Shown here: in pieces, positions 44,405-54,247 of the stretch
Layout: the number at the start of each line of letters is the position of its first letter
Numbering within the stretch: position 1 is the first letter of the stretch
Origin: CAWGCE01 sp964480915
GTDB taxonomy: Bacteria; Planctomycetota; Planctomycetia; Pirellulales; Pirellulaceae
Reading direction: 5' to 3'
DNA length: 64,000 bases
Assembly: GCA_964480915.1 (NCBI GenBank)
Contig: CAYZRS010000004.1
Coordinates: forward strand, 80,736 to 144,735
Program-made: the position numbers and the translations under genes
The notes under the pieces: generated by a model
The model's database searches: none
Told to the model about the DNA's origin: nothing
What the model saw: the letters and a program-made list of their open reading frames with translations, nothing else

Positions 44405-46078
44405 TTACCAACGAGCTTCCACCTCTGTCCACTCATGTGGGTTCAAAGTCAATCGAATCGCCCCGTCTACGACTTCCCATTCCTTACGTTCGTTACCGTC
44501 GATGTCGATTTTACTAGCCTTCGCGATATCCCGGAACGCCCGGACCGTTAAGTTCACCACCTGCCCCGTTAATTCGGAGACCGTAAAACGGACACCACAA
44601 GACCGCCTCACCCCACCCGATGGAGCTTCACTTTCTTCGTAAATCGGCCGCCAGTCGGTGGCAGCGACTCGCTTCGAATCGAGATGAAACAACCACCCGG
44701 TCGACAAATTCTTCCCTTCCGTGACCTCACAGGCAACCACCGGCGACTGAGACAAGCGGCCCCCAGCGTCTGCGAGGACCGTCGGAAGATCGACACCTAA
44801 GCCATATCGAAACCGGGACGTCGTTTCTCCGGCGACTCGCAGCGGCGTGTCCATTGATTGAGGCCCACTGCGACGATGGAATGGCAATCCGCCCCACAGC
44901 AACGCCGTCCTTTGCTCACCAGCTCGAATTTCGACGAACAGCGGCGACTCAAACTGCTTGCGCGTGGTCACTTCAGCGTAGTCATTCACGCAGCGGACGA
45001 TCTCGGCATGCTCCTTCGCCCAAACGGAACGGAGCCCCAAGTAATCGTTCCACGGCGAGCCGCTGCACTCGCGACAATCGGTCAGCACGACTTCCACTTC
45101 GACAATGCGACTCCCCTTCGATACTCGAAACGTCTGCTCAAAACGAGCCACCACAGCACCGTCCTCGGCCAGCAACCGGCCGGTCGATTGCACGCAACCG
45201 ACGACGGCGGAAGCAGCCAAAACGCGCACCGTCTCGGCCTCCATCACGACCGTTTCGACCGGCCGAGAAGCAGTCTCGTCCCGGCTGCGTGAGACGAGCC
45301 GTTGTGAAAGTCGATTTCCGCGGGACGCAAAGTCATGCAGCGACGAAAGTGCGCCGGTCGCTTGGTCGATGCGCGCTTCCAGAAACTCGGTCCTCAAAAC
45401 GAAATGTGTTTCGTCTTTGACCGCCAGCGCGACCTCTGGCGCGACCTCCTCATCCGCAGCTTCTCCAGTCGCTGCAGTCGCAGCGGCCGGAGCAAACAAG
45501 GCGAAACCACAGCCGGGTAGATCGGCCACGGCATCCCAGGCCTCATTCCGCCTCCCCTGCGCATAGATCGCATCGTGCTGCGTCTCGTGCTCCCATCGCA
45601 ACAGCGTACGACGGACTGCCGATGATGGGTTCATGACGACCACGGAGGTCGCGGACGATCTCCCGCCGGCGGCGTTGGCCTCCGCATCTCCCGTCACGGC
45701 CGATACGGCTCGTACGGCCGCCTGGAGGTGCAGTTCGTCCGCGGCGGTAGTGAGTTCTGGACTGACGACACCATCTTTGATCGTCGCCAAGACTCGCTGG
45801 CTCTCGTCGATCGATTCGCTGAGCATCCGAATCGCTTGATTGGCATCGTCGGTCCTCGATGTGACGGCCGCCCACGTGGCCAGGGTACGAGCTTCTGACA
45901 ATCGGATCGACGTTCTCCAGTAGATCGGCCAGCGACCGATCGGATCGACCTGCGCATTCTCAACCAGTTGCTGAAGGTAAGGCGATTCGTAGTCATCGAG
46001 CGAAAACTGTCGCACCCGATCATTCGATTCGGTTTCGGCAAAGAAGGTAGAAAACGAAGTCAATTTACCGAGTGTCAC
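44405..46078 (-). CDS. GH38-like glycosidase, C-terminal part (frameshifted from upstream half)
   Basis: A 557-residue frame with a weak GTG start at 46078 and homology-like sequence reading upstream to a stop at 46196-46198 (GGTAVLLSGSSFRQLFLDGA and beyond). It is therefore almost surely the second half of the gene at 46174-47385, joined by one indel near 46190. It looks like the helical and beta-sandwich C-terminal region of GH38-type alpha-mannosidase-like proteins: SVVVMNPSSAVRRTLL, ARIDQATGALSSLHDFASRGNRLSQRLV, GSRIVEVEVVLTD, and an end WTEVEARW. Either the indel is a sequencing error or the gene is a recent pseudogene. Function as a glycosidase is uncertain. Confidence 0.65.
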   Translation of the reverse strand: MTLGKLTSFSTFFAETESNDRVRQFSLDDYESPYLQQLVENAQVDPIGRWPIYWRTSIRLSEARTLATWAAVTSRTDDANQAIRMLSESIDESQRVLATIKDGVVSPELTTAADELHLQAAVRAVSAVTGDAEANAAGGRSSATSVVVMNPSSAVRRTLLRWEHETQHDAIYAQGRRNEAWDAVADLPGCGFALFAPAAATAATGEAADEEVAPEVALAVKDETHFVLRTEFLEARIDQATGALSSLHDFASRGNRLSQRLVSRSRDETASRPVETVVMEAETVRVLAASAVVGCVQSTGRLLAEDGAVVARFEQTFRVSKGSRIVEVEVVLTDCRECSGSPWNDYLGLRSVWAKEHAEIVRCVNDYAEVTTRKQFESPLFVEIRAGEQRTALLWGGLPFHRRSGPQSMDTPLRVAGETTSRFRYGLGVDLPTVLADAGGRLSQSPVVACEVTEGKNLSTGWLFHLDSKRVAATDWRPIYEESEAPSGGVRRSCGVRFTVSELTGQVVNLTVRAFRDIAKASKIDIDGNERKEWEVVDGAIRLTLNPHEWTEVEARW

Positions 46079-46173
46079 GTGAACGTTCCTGCTGCAATCT
46101 TCATGGAACCTAAGTTGGTTTCGAAGCGAGCTTGTTGCCCCATCGAGAAATAGCTGCCGAAAAGAAGAACCAC

Positions 46174-47385
46174 TTAAAAGAACCGCTGTCCCGCCTCAAA
46201 ATCGTCCAGCCAGACCGTGCGTTGCCCGGCCCACCGTACCAACACAACGGTCGCGACGAAATCGTTTTCCATCGACTCACCCATCGTCGCTCCCAGACCG
46301 AGCGCCGTTTCGGGCAAGGAAGCGTCGCGTGTCACCTGCCCGCAGATGTTCACCCGGGAATCACCGAGCCCTCGCCATTGGCTGCGGGCTTGTAAATTGG
46401 CCGGAAAGCGGCCGGCGTCGAACGTCGAGTGCAGAGCGCCGTCGTAGTTGGCCTGCTGCCAAACTTGCGGCCAGACAGGCCCCAAACCGAATCGGCGGCG
46501 AGCAAACACTTGGGGAACGCAGTCCAAATGTCGGCGGAAGGCGGCGTGGCCAGCGCGCAGGTTGCCGACGACTTCGCGACGCGCTAACAGGCTGGTGGGC
46601 GGCTCGTTAAACTCACCACCCAAGATCTCGGCTCGACCGGTCGCCAAAGCCTCTCGCAAGGCGACGATCGACTGTGGCTCCTGCTCGGCCATGGCCTCGA
46701 CCGTTTCGCCCGTCAACCAAATGTTGCGTTGGTAACCGGCTTGCAGTTCGGCTCGCAAGGGTTCGCCACAGTTAAATTTGGCGACCAGCGTCACATCGAG
46801 CACGAATGAATCGACCGGATAGTAGTGCGAACGCTGATCGGTGAGCACGCCGAACGCCGCCGACAGTGCCGACTTGGCTGTTGACCGATCGCTCGCGGCC
46901 GCCGCCCGCGCGGCCGTCAGCACGTGCTCCGAAATGCTCGACGGGTCGAGTCCGCTGGTGTACCGCAATTGGTACGACAGCAATTCGGTTTGCAAAAACC
47001 AGTACCCGAACGCATAAAAGTCGGCAACCAGATCGTCGGCGATCGCTGGCGCGCGTCCGATGGCCTCCAACGCACGCTTCACAACGATGGTGCGGTCGAG
47101 ATCGGCCTCAACAATCGTGGCTCCGTTCGCACTTGCGTCGTGCGCGAAGTCGGGACTCAACCAAGATTTGGCTGCTTCACACAGCAGCAACAACGAACCG
47201 GCTCGTTCAAAATCCTGCTGATCAGCGGCGAACCACTGGGGAATCCCAGCTTCCAGCATCAGCGCTGGATGCCAGGCAGCCGTCCAGCAAGCCAGGAATT
47301 GGGCCGCCGAATCGCCCGTTAGCTGACCGGGCAAGTCGTCAATTCCGTGTCCTGGCAACAGTACGATGGCGCGATCGACCGACAT
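46174..47385 (-). CDS. GH38-like glycosidase, N-terminal part
   Basis: This frame runs from ATG 47385 (MSVDRAIVLLPGHGIDDLPG) to a stop at 46174; reading up to 47604 adds poor-quality sequence. It resembles the catalytic half of GH38-type proteins only loosely: HYYPVDSFVLDVTLVA, ALATGRAEILGGEFNEPP, FARRRFGLGPVWPQVWQQANYDGALHSTFD. The usual nucleophile region (W-PD-FG) appears here as FARRRFGLGP, so the catalytic Asp looks absent. The frame ends at DDFEAGQRFF and stops; shifting by one base continues into the next gene. I treat both as one broken gene. Alternatives are a programmed shift or a base-calling error. Confidence 0.6.
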   Translation of the reverse strand: MSVDRAIVLLPGHGIDDLPGQLTGDSAAQFLACWTAAWHPALMLEAGIPQWFAADQQDFERAGSLLLLCEAAKSWLSPDFAHDASANGATIVEADLDRTIVVKRALEAIGRAPAIADDLVADFYAFGYWFLQTELLSYQLRYTSGLDPSSISEHVLTAARAAAASDRSTAKSALSAAFGVLTDQRSHYYPVDSFVLDVTLVAKFNCGEPLRAELQAGYQRNIWLTGETVEAMAEQEPQSIVALREALATGRAEILGGEFNEPPTSLLARREVVGNLRAGHAAFRRHLDCVPQVFARRRFGLGPVWPQVWQQANYDGALHSTFDAGRFPANLQARSQWRGLGDSRVNICGQVTRDASLPETALGLGATMGESMENDFVATVVLVRWAGQRTVWLDDFEAGQRFF

Positions 47386-47862
47386 AAACGAACGGTGTGG
47401 TGAGGTGTGGGGGAACTTATCGGGGCTCAACGGCGTCCAACTTTCGCAACGAAAGAATAGCAAACCGCCGACACATCGTTTTTCGCCCATCTGCAGCCAG
47501 TCTGACAGGGGGTGAGTTGACAGCTCAAAACTGTCGTGAAACTCGCCATTGGACGACTCCGCAGCCCATAGGCGACAAGAGGGCCGACTTGTCGCGCCTG
47601 CCAACTGGGTGGCTATATCAAAAAGCGTCCAATGGGTACGATTCTGCAGGAAACAGCGGTTTTGATTGACACTTTTTGAAAACGGTCAGTAAACTTGAGA
47701 TATCGACGGGAACAGAGCAACACAATCCTATTTGCAGCCGATCCTGCCGGATTTGGGCGGGGATTTTGTGATCTCTGATGCGCGTTTTGCATCGCCGACG
47801 GCCGCTGGCTGAAGGCATTTCCTGAGCAAATGCTTTTTCTCACGGATTGAAAGAAGACTTGT
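47386..47862. other. Divergent intergenic region, 477 nt
   Basis: It separates the GH38-like gene (minus) from the pil-like operon (plus) and must hold both promoters. I see one sigma-70-type promoter candidate (47666-47695) and no gene. Confidence 0.55.
47666..47695 (+). promoter_or_regulatory. Candidate sigma-70 promoter of the pilM-secretin operon
   Basis: A perfect TTGACA (47666-47671), an 18-nt spacer and TAAACT (47690-47695, four of six consensus bases). It lies about 168 nt before the pilM start and reads toward it. Confidence 0.4.
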
Positions 47863-50079
47863 ATGGCAGGCTCTACCTGGGGCATCGACATTGGACAATG
47901 TGGCCTGAAGGCGCTGCGAGGTAAGCTCGGCGCTGACGGGAAGACGATGGAAATCGAGTCATTCGACTATGTCGAATACCCACAGATTCTCAGCCAGGCC
48001 GACGCCAATCCGGATGAATTGATCCGTGAAGCGTTGAAAACGTTTCTCTCACGAAACACGCTGCGTGGCGATAAGGTGGCCATTTCGCTCCCTGGCCAAG
48101 CGGGACTGTCCCGATTCATCAAGTTGCCACCGGTCGAACCCAAACAACTTCCGGCCTTGGTCGGTTTTGAAGCGAAACAGCAAATCCCCTTCGACTTGGA
48201 AGACGTCGTTTGGGATTACCAGCAAATGCCCGGCTGTGACACCGCCGACGACGATGACGACGATCTCCCGATGGAAAACGAGGTCGGTCTCTTCGCGATC
48301 AAGCGGGATCAGTTGTTACGAGCCACTCGTCCGCTCATCGATGCGGAAGTGGAACTCGATTTCATTCAGTTGGCGCCGATCGCCATTTACAATGCCATCA
48401 TTTTTGACCAGCTGCCCCATGAGTCAGAGGAAGGTGCGGAGATCGACCGCAACGAGTGGATTTGCATCTTGTCGATGGGTACCGACACTTCCGATTTGGT
48501 TTTGACGAACGGATTCCGAGTCTGGCAGCGCAGCGTTCCCTTGGGCGGTAATCACTTTACCAAGCAAGTCACGAACGAAATGAAGCTGACGTTTGCCAAA
48601 GCCGAGCTGCTGAAGCGGAACGCCCGCGACGCCGCCGAAGCGAAAGCGATCTTCCAGGCGATGCGGCCGACGTTCAAAGATTTGGTAACCGAAGTCCAGC
48701 GGAGCTTGGGGTACTTCGCCAGCCTCGACCGTGAAGCCAAGATCACGAAAATCGTGGCGCTCGGCAATGCCATGAAGCTACCTGGGCTCTCCCAGTACAT
48801 CGAGAAAAACACCGAAATCCCCGTCTCGCGAATCGACAGTTACGAACGGCTGACCGGTCCCGACATTGAGGTCCCCGCATTTAAAGAGAACGCGCTCGCG
48901 TTTCCCGTCTGCTACGGCCTGGTGCTGCAAGGGACAGGCGCTGCCAAGTTGCGGACGAATCTCGTACCTGGCGAAATCATCACGCAACGTCTCATTCGCC
49001 GCAAAAAACCGTGGGCCACCGCGATCGCCGCTTCGTTGCTATTGGCTCTCGCCTTCAATTATTTCTTTAATTGGCGAGCGTGGAGCGAAGTCCATCCCAG
49101 CAGGCAAGTCAACGGCGTCACTTGGGAACGGGCCAAGCAACAGGCCGATCAATTGTCCCAGCAAAGCTCGACGTTCAAGAGTCGCGATGAAGAGCAAAAG
49201 GTCGAATTAGCAAGACTCGACGAACTGGGCGAAGCGGCCGTGGGTAGCGCCGATGGTCGCCTGCTATGGCTCGAACTGATGAGGGCCATTACAGAATCAC
49301 TCCCACGTGATCCCGATGTGCCAGCCGGTACGATTGCATCCTTGGACCAAAAACCGCTCAAAGAACGGGTCGAGATTTACATTGACTCGATTGAGTCGGA
49401 GTACTTCACCGATCTTGCCACCGATTGGTATGCGGCGAATGGCATTGCGGAAAAATATCAGTTGATGAAGCAGGACCGAAGAGGCGATGACGCGGGACTT
49501 GATGAGCCAGCCGCGGAAGGCGAAGAGGGCGACGTGCCTGTGGAGGAAGCAGAGGTAGCGATTGACGAGCCGATGGAAGAAGCCCCCACCGTCGATGGTA
49601 GTGGATGGGTCATAGAAATCAGGGGCCACCACTTCCACCACAACTCCCGCCCGGTCGAGGGAACCGACTACGTTCGCAAACACCTGATCGATCAGTTGGA
49701 CGGCGGCAAAGTTACCTTGCCACTCGGTTCAGGCGAAGAGATGGAAACATTTGGAGTTCGCGAACTAGGAATCCTTGCCCCGGTTGAGATCGCCGGAAAC
49801 ATGAACCGCGCATTCGAAATCCCCAATCCAAAATACGAAGGAACCGTTAGCTCAGCCCCTGGCCAAAGGTCGCCTGGACGGAACGATCGCCGCTCCCAAA
49901 GGAGAAGGGGGCGACAACCTGATGCCGGCACAACCGAATCAAAAGAATCACCGACCATCAACGTGCCGGCGTATGAGTTCACAATCCAATTCTGCTGGAA
50001 ACAAATTTCAGCCAAAGAACGCCTTGAGAATCGACGCCGCGCGGCGGAAGCAGCGGCAACTGAAGAAGGAGAGTTTTGA
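47863..50079 (+). CDS. pilM: PilM-type actin-like ATPase with PilN-like membrane extension
   Basis: A 738-residue protein starting MAGSTWGIDIGQCGLKALRG, the PilM phosphate-1 motif. Residues 1-360 are the actin-like ATPase: VAISLPGQAGLSRFIKLPPV, AKQQIPFDLEDVVWDYQQM, LVLTNGFRVWQRSVPLGGNHFTKQ, ALGNAMKLPGLSQYIEKN. PilM alone is about 350 residues; here a single membrane helix (about 383-400) and about 340 further residues follow, including an acidic hinge (AEGEEGDVPVEEAEVAI) and a basic end. This looks like a PilM-PilN fusion that ties the cytoplasmic ring to the periplasm. The last codons overlap the next start as TGATG. It heads a four-gene operon that ends in a secretin. Confidence 0.86.
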   Translation: MAGSTWGIDIGQCGLKALRGKLGADGKTMEIESFDYVEYPQILSQADANPDELIREALKTFLSRNTLRGDKVAISLPGQAGLSRFIKLPPVEPKQLPALVGFEAKQQIPFDLEDVVWDYQQMPGCDTADDDDDDLPMENEVGLFAIKRDQLLRATRPLIDAEVELDFIQLAPIAIYNAIIFDQLPHESEEGAEIDRNEWICILSMGTDTSDLVLTNGFRVWQRSVPLGGNHFTKQVTNEMKLTFAKAELLKRNARDAAEAKAIFQAMRPTFKDLVTEVQRSLGYFASLDREAKITKIVALGNAMKLPGLSQYIEKNTEIPVSRIDSYERLTGPDIEVPAFKENALAFPVCYGLVLQGTGAAKLRTNLVPGEIITQRLIRRKKPWATAIAASLLLALAFNYFFNWRAWSEVHPSRQVNGVTWERAKQQADQLSQQSSTFKSRDEEQKVELARLDELGEAAVGSADGRLLWLELMRAITESLPRDPDVPAGTIASLDQKPLKERVEIYIDSIESEYFTDLATDWYAANGIAEKYQLMKQDRRGDDAGLDEPAAEGEEGDVPVEEAEVAIDEPMEEAPTVDGSGWVIEIRGHHFHHNSRPVEGTDYVRKHLIDQLDGGKVTLPLGSGEEMETFGVRELGILAPVEIAGNMNRAFEIPNPKYEGTVSSAPGQRSPGRNDRRSQRRRGRQPDAGTTESKESPTINVPAYEFTIQFCWKQISAKERLENRRRAAEAAATEEGEF

Positions 50080-51593
50080 TGGACAAGCTGAAGAACTTTC
50101 TACGAACCTTGCGTCGCGTCCATTTTTGGATCATTTGCCCTTTGGTCGTCGTCATGGGGCTGGTCGGCTGGTTTCTGACGATCGGCAAACTGCAAGACGA
50201 AACAAAGAAGAACCTCAGCGATATTGAGGGAAAATTCAACGCAGCGGAATCACTTGCGCGGGAGCAGATTCACCCCAACGATGACGTCGCAAATGGAATG
50301 GAAAAACTGATTGGAACTCGCAGAACAGAAGTCGCCGCGGCGTGGCAAGAAAAGTGGGACCAGCAGACGCGCGATGGTGGTGTCCTGACGTGGCCCGATT
50401 TTGATTGGCCGGAAAATGTCAAACGTGAATTCTTAGCAACGGTTCGAGACAAGCGACCCATCGAAAAGAACGTCGCTTTTCCGCTCGATCCGAGTGACGA
50501 TTTGCGAGTCGGTTTGCGTCGCAGTTATCGCGACTACATTCAGGATGAGTTGCCCAAGTTGGCGAAAATGGTTGGTTCGGTATGGCTCCCTTCCGAATCG
50601 AGTACGTCCCGTGGTGCCGCGGTCGTTCCCGATGGCTTCCGGCTCGATGAAACCATCGTCGCGTGGAATGGTGAAAATCAAAAAGAACTACAGGACGCTC
50701 ATTTCAACTGGGACGTCAGCGGCGGTGGCGGTAGTCGATTTGGCGGCGGCAGAACAACCAACGCTGGCACCGACAACCCACCAACCTTGCTGGAAATTCT
50801 CTATGCCCAGGAGGACCTGTGGGTCCTGCGAGCTGTCATGCAGGTGATTCAACGAGCCAATGCAAATGCGTCTGCTCGCTTTAACGCCACCGTGAAAGAG
50901 ATCGAATGGCTACGGATCGGCAGCCAGGCCGTTAGAAGCGAAGGCCGAGTGACTCGGATTGCCGATACAAGTGTGCCAGAAACAGGTGCCGGAACCTACG
51001 CCGATGTGCGTACCGGGGGCGGGGGCGAAATGTATGTCGATGAATCTGGTATGGGTGGCACTCAAGCGGTCGGTCCCGACCCGGGCGAAGGCCGCTACGT
51101 CGACAAGGACTATAAAAAATTAGAGGAAAATAAGCTGCGGACGGTCATGCAAGCGACCGAATCGGTCGCACCAGAAGATGCTTATCTTGTCGTTGCCAAA
51201 CGGATTCCAGTCCGGATGCGGTTGAAGGTAGACCAGCGAAAATTCCACCGGCTGCTGGTCGAGTGTGCCAATTCCGAACTGACGATCGAGGTGCGTGAAG
51301 TCCGAGTCAATCCGAGTAAATCATTGGTCGGTGGCAATTCTTACCGCGGCGGTTCGGACGAATACTCACCGAATTCACAATCGACAGTCCAAGACGAGAA
51401 GACATTCTCTTATGACTTGACCGTCGAAATTTATGGCATCGTCTACATTTACAACCCGGTCGATCGCAACATCATCGGCGATGAAGAAGCGGAAGGCGAC
51501 GCCGACGAAGGTGAAGTCGCCGGCCGATCGGAAGCAGGACGATCGGACCTAAGTGGACTCAAAGAATCCGATCTCGAACTGATCGTCGCGTAG
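50079..51593 (+). CDS. Single-pass inner-membrane protein of the pilus/secretin operon (Amuc_1100-like)
   Basis: A 504-residue protein; the ATG at 50079 overlaps the PilM stop, with GGAGAG just upstream, so translation is probably coupled. One membrane helix near the N-terminus (residues 17-35, WIICPLVVVMGLVGWFL) is followed by a helical stretch (LQDETKKNLSDIEGKFNAAE) and a mostly periplasmic body with a Gly-rich loop (GGGGSRFGGGR). The end is acidic (DEEAEGDADEGE). Sequence motifs name no family; position between PilM and the secretin suggests a PilO-like alignment-complex protein, and the order matches Akkermansia Amuc_1100, a guess from context. Confidence 0.75.
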   Translation: MDKLKNFLRTLRRVHFWIICPLVVVMGLVGWFLTIGKLQDETKKNLSDIEGKFNAAESLAREQIHPNDDVANGMEKLIGTRRTEVAAAWQEKWDQQTRDGGVLTWPDFDWPENVKREFLATVRDKRPIEKNVAFPLDPSDDLRVGLRRSYRDYIQDELPKLAKMVGSVWLPSESSTSRGAAVVPDGFRLDETIVAWNGENQKELQDAHFNWDVSGGGGSRFGGGRTTNAGTDNPPTLLEILYAQEDLWVLRAVMQVIQRANANASARFNATVKEIEWLRIGSQAVRSEGRVTRIADTSVPETGAGTYADVRTGGGGEMYVDESGMGGTQAVGPDPGEGRYVDKDYKKLEENKLRTVMQATESVAPEDAYLVVAKRIPVRMRLKVDQRKFHRLLVECANSELTIEVREVRVNPSKSLVGGNSYRGGSDEYSPNSQSTVQDEKTFSYDLTVEIYGIVYIYNPVDRNIIGDEEAEGDADEGEVAGRSEAGRSDLSGLKESDLELIVA

Positions 51594-51638
51594 CGGACAA
51601 CAAACCAGGATCGCGAACAGAACTCTGGAACAGAATTC

Positions 51639-53705
51639 ATGGCTAAAAAGAAACTCAGTCTTGGCGAAGGCGGCATCAAAGGCTTCTTGGCGAATCATGT
51701 CGAAAAGATTCTCTTTGCGTTGATCCTGGGCGCCGCAGCAATGCTGGTATGGTCTGGCTTCAGCAAACGGGAAGGCATCGTTGCCACCAAAACGCCGGTG
51801 AAACTCAAGGACGAGGTGACGCGCGCCACGTCCCATGTCACGGGCTTCAGTTGGAACAAGGACTATCGCGAAAGCCGCAGTCCCAAAGAGGCCAACACGC
51901 TGCTACCCAGAGCGGCCCAAACTCTGGTCAAGATGAACGAAGATTCATACATCATGCCGCAGATGATCGCTCCTCCTGTGAGCGCACCTCGGACCAAACG
52001 CACCGATCCAGACTTGCTGGCCGTCGTCGAATTGAAAGCGCGAACGGGCTATGGAGCACTCGTCAAACCATCGATCAATCGCGCCCGAACCGGTGAAACC
52101 GACGAAGAGGAAGAAGTATTCGTGGATGAGGAAGAGACACTCGATTTGGATCCCGACAGGTTCCGCCAAGTCCCCAATGGCTACGGAGTCGGCGGCGGTG
52201 GTGGCGGCGGTCGACGTGGGAGCAGCAATGCCGATGCTGGCGAGGGCGTCTATTTCGTGACGGTGACCGGCCTGATTCCCTATCGTGAACAGCTGAAGAT
52301 TTTTCAATCGTCGTTTCTCAACGCTTCCGCTTTCAGCCCCAACCGAGATGCGCCTAACTACATCTACTGGCAGTTGGAACGATCGGTGGTGAAGCCCGGC
52401 TCCAAAGAACGAAAATGGACGAAGATCTCGTCGACAAAAGCCAAGAATGAAGAGGCTCGGCTGGGTGTGGGTGGCGGATCGGGTCGTCAATTCGGTTCGG
52501 TCGGCGATGTCGATCCTCGCAGCATCGATCCCATGCTCACGCGGCCTGGGCCACCGCTGATCGCTAGAAATTTGGATCAGCTCTATCGTCATGAAAAGAT
52601 CATGACATTCGAAGAAGCGATGGAACAAATTCGCGCAGAGGAGGAAGCGGCGGCAGCGGAAACAGTAGACTCCGCTGTGGCAGGCGCGGACGAGGAAGGA
52701 ATCGACATCGATGTGAATGCTGTCAGCCCGGCGACGGGGGGCGGCCGCAACCCAGGACGGGGAGGCTATGGAGGCGATGAGTCCGGAGGACGCGGATACG
52801 GCGGCGATGAATTCGCAGATGGTGGATACGGCGGCGATGAAGAAGGGGGTGGCGGAGGTCGCTATCCTGGCGGCGCACGACAGGCTGGCGTGACCAGTAC
52901 TGAGGGTGGTGCCACCGACCCATCCAAAGCGCCAGAGTTCAAGATGTTCCGATACGTCGATCTGAACGTGCGGTCTGGCGAAACCTACGTCTATCGCTTG
53001 AAAGTCTACTTGGAAGATCCAAACTTCCCCATCACCGAAACGGCCGAACCGCCCGAAAGCTCGCTAGAAGGGTCGGTCATTCAACGGCGGAAGGCAAAGA
53101 AGGCCAAGGTGGCTGCCGGGATATCGCGGCCCAAAATTGCCAATCGTGCCACGGAATTCAGCGACGAGAGCAACCCAATCACGATCCAAGCTGGCAACCG
53201 AATGCTGGCGGGCGCGGTCAAACCGGCTCGTGCGACGCGTGGCAAGGACATGGCCTTTTACCGCCCCGGCGACGAACCGACGGGGACTGCCATGGCGCTG
53301 ACCTTCGATATTCAACGAGCGGCAGAGATTCCCGGTCAGTTGGAAGTGCGTCGTGGAACGGTCGCCAACTTCGTCGTCGACGAAACGGAAGTTCTACGAC
53401 CAAGCTTGAATTTGCTCGAAAAACTAGAAGACCACGAGTTCCGGTTGAATTCGTTCGTCCTCGATTTGCGCGGCGGTCGTAAACACAGCAAGTATGATGA
53501 GCTCAACGAACCGGGAGAATTCCTCGTCATCGATTCACGGGGCCGGATTTCCGTCATTAACGAACTAACGGACATGGAAGACTTCAAGAGTAATATCTTC
53601 CCGGAAGAGGCCGAAGCGACGAATAGTGGCCCTGGTGCTCGCGGTGAAGGTGGTGGATACGGCGACGAAGATGGCGGCCCACCAAACTTTGGTGGGGGAC
53701 TCTAA
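51639..53705 (+). CDS. Single-pass membrane protein with Gly-rich YGGDE repeats in the pilus/secretin operon
   Basis: A 688-residue protein, ATG at 51639, 45 nt after the preceding gene. A membrane helix lies at about 23-41 (ILFALILGAAAMLVWSG). The body has charged and Pro-rich segments, an acidic patch (EEEEVFVDEEETLD), a GGGGGG run, and around 52735-52890 a Gly-rich spacer with three YGGDE motifs. The C-terminal third (YVDLNVRSGETYVYRLKVYLEDPNF, EVRRGTVANFVVDETEVLRPS) is beta-rich and may be a PilP/GspC-like or Amuc_1099-like domain that meets the secretin. No recognised catalytic motif. Its place before the secretin supports a bridging role. Confidence 0.72.
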   Translation: MAKKKLSLGEGGIKGFLANHVEKILFALILGAAAMLVWSGFSKREGIVATKTPVKLKDEVTRATSHVTGFSWNKDYRESRSPKEANTLLPRAAQTLVKMNEDSYIMPQMIAPPVSAPRTKRTDPDLLAVVELKARTGYGALVKPSINRARTGETDEEEEVFVDEEETLDLDPDRFRQVPNGYGVGGGGGGGRRGSSNADAGEGVYFVTVTGLIPYREQLKIFQSSFLNASAFSPNRDAPNYIYWQLERSVVKPGSKERKWTKISSTKAKNEEARLGVGGGSGRQFGSVGDVDPRSIDPMLTRPGPPLIARNLDQLYRHEKIMTFEEAMEQIRAEEEAAAAETVDSAVAGADEEGIDIDVNAVSPATGGGRNPGRGGYGGDESGGRGYGGDEFADGGYGGDEEGGGGGRYPGGARQAGVTSTEGGATDPSKAPEFKMFRYVDLNVRSGETYVYRLKVYLEDPNFPITETAEPPESSLEGSVIQRRKAKKAKVAAGISRPKIANRATEFSDESNPITIQAGNRMLAGAVKPARATRGKDMAFYRPGDEPTGTAMALTFDIQRAAEIPGQLEVRRGTVANFVVDETEVLRPSLNLLEKLEDHEFRLNSFVLDLRGGRKHSKYDELNEPGEFLVIDSRGRISVINELTDMEDFKSNIFPEEAEATNSGPGARGEGGGYGDEDGGPPNFGGGL

Positions 53706-54247
53706 CGTCGCTTCCAAAACCATCAAAGAACGTTTCGTCCCGCCGGAAGGCTGAACTTGCTGCGCGACGGGCGGAAACCGGTACGACCGGCCTCAGTTTG
53801 TCATCAGACTTTGGTCTCACGCCGCCTCACGACGTTTCTGCCGACCACGTCGCACATCGATGCTTCAGCGCAGCCCGCCTGCTCTTTGCGGCGGTTTTCT
53901 TCCTGACAGGACGGGCCGACCGGCCGTTTTGGGCCCGACTCTGCTGTCACGCCTAGCATTGCATGCCTTGGACCGTGGCACCGCAGAACGCGATTCCTGC
54001 GTCCTTCTTTTCCAATTCGGCCCAGAAATCGGCCGATTCGGGGCAATTTCGACGATTGGGCCAGATCTTGCTTCCGCCATTCTGTGGTTTCTTCCCAGTG
54101 GGGGCTAATGCCCTTGACCGGGTTTGGTGGGCTAAGTACCTTTCGCCCGCTTTTCCACTTTTGCGCAAAGGGCATGGAAGTCCTTTCGCAGAGTCCGTAA
54201 TTGGAAGACGCGGCTTATCCTTCGCAACAGATCAGGGACGATACTCG
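53706..54247. other. Intergenic region before the secretin gene, 542 nt
   Basis: No gene I can support. One frame stays open toward the secretin from 53963 but its content (Trp/Pro/Phe-rich, no conserved pattern) reads as untranslated. The region may contain a second promoter for the secretin gene; no clear -35/-10 pair was found. Confidence 0.5.

Noticed and set aside
46160..46190. Programmed -1 frameshift site in the GH38-like gene
   Set aside because: The run CTTTTAA lacks a proper X-XXY-YYZ heptamer and no following stem or pseudoknot is obvious; an indel is simpler.
47386..47604. Extension of the GH38-like N-terminal half
   Set aside because: Residues before MSVDRAIV look random; the ATG at 47385 is a better start.
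53963..54247. Possible N-terminal extension of the secretin
   Set aside because: It would place about 95 residues before the signal peptide; their composition does not look coding.
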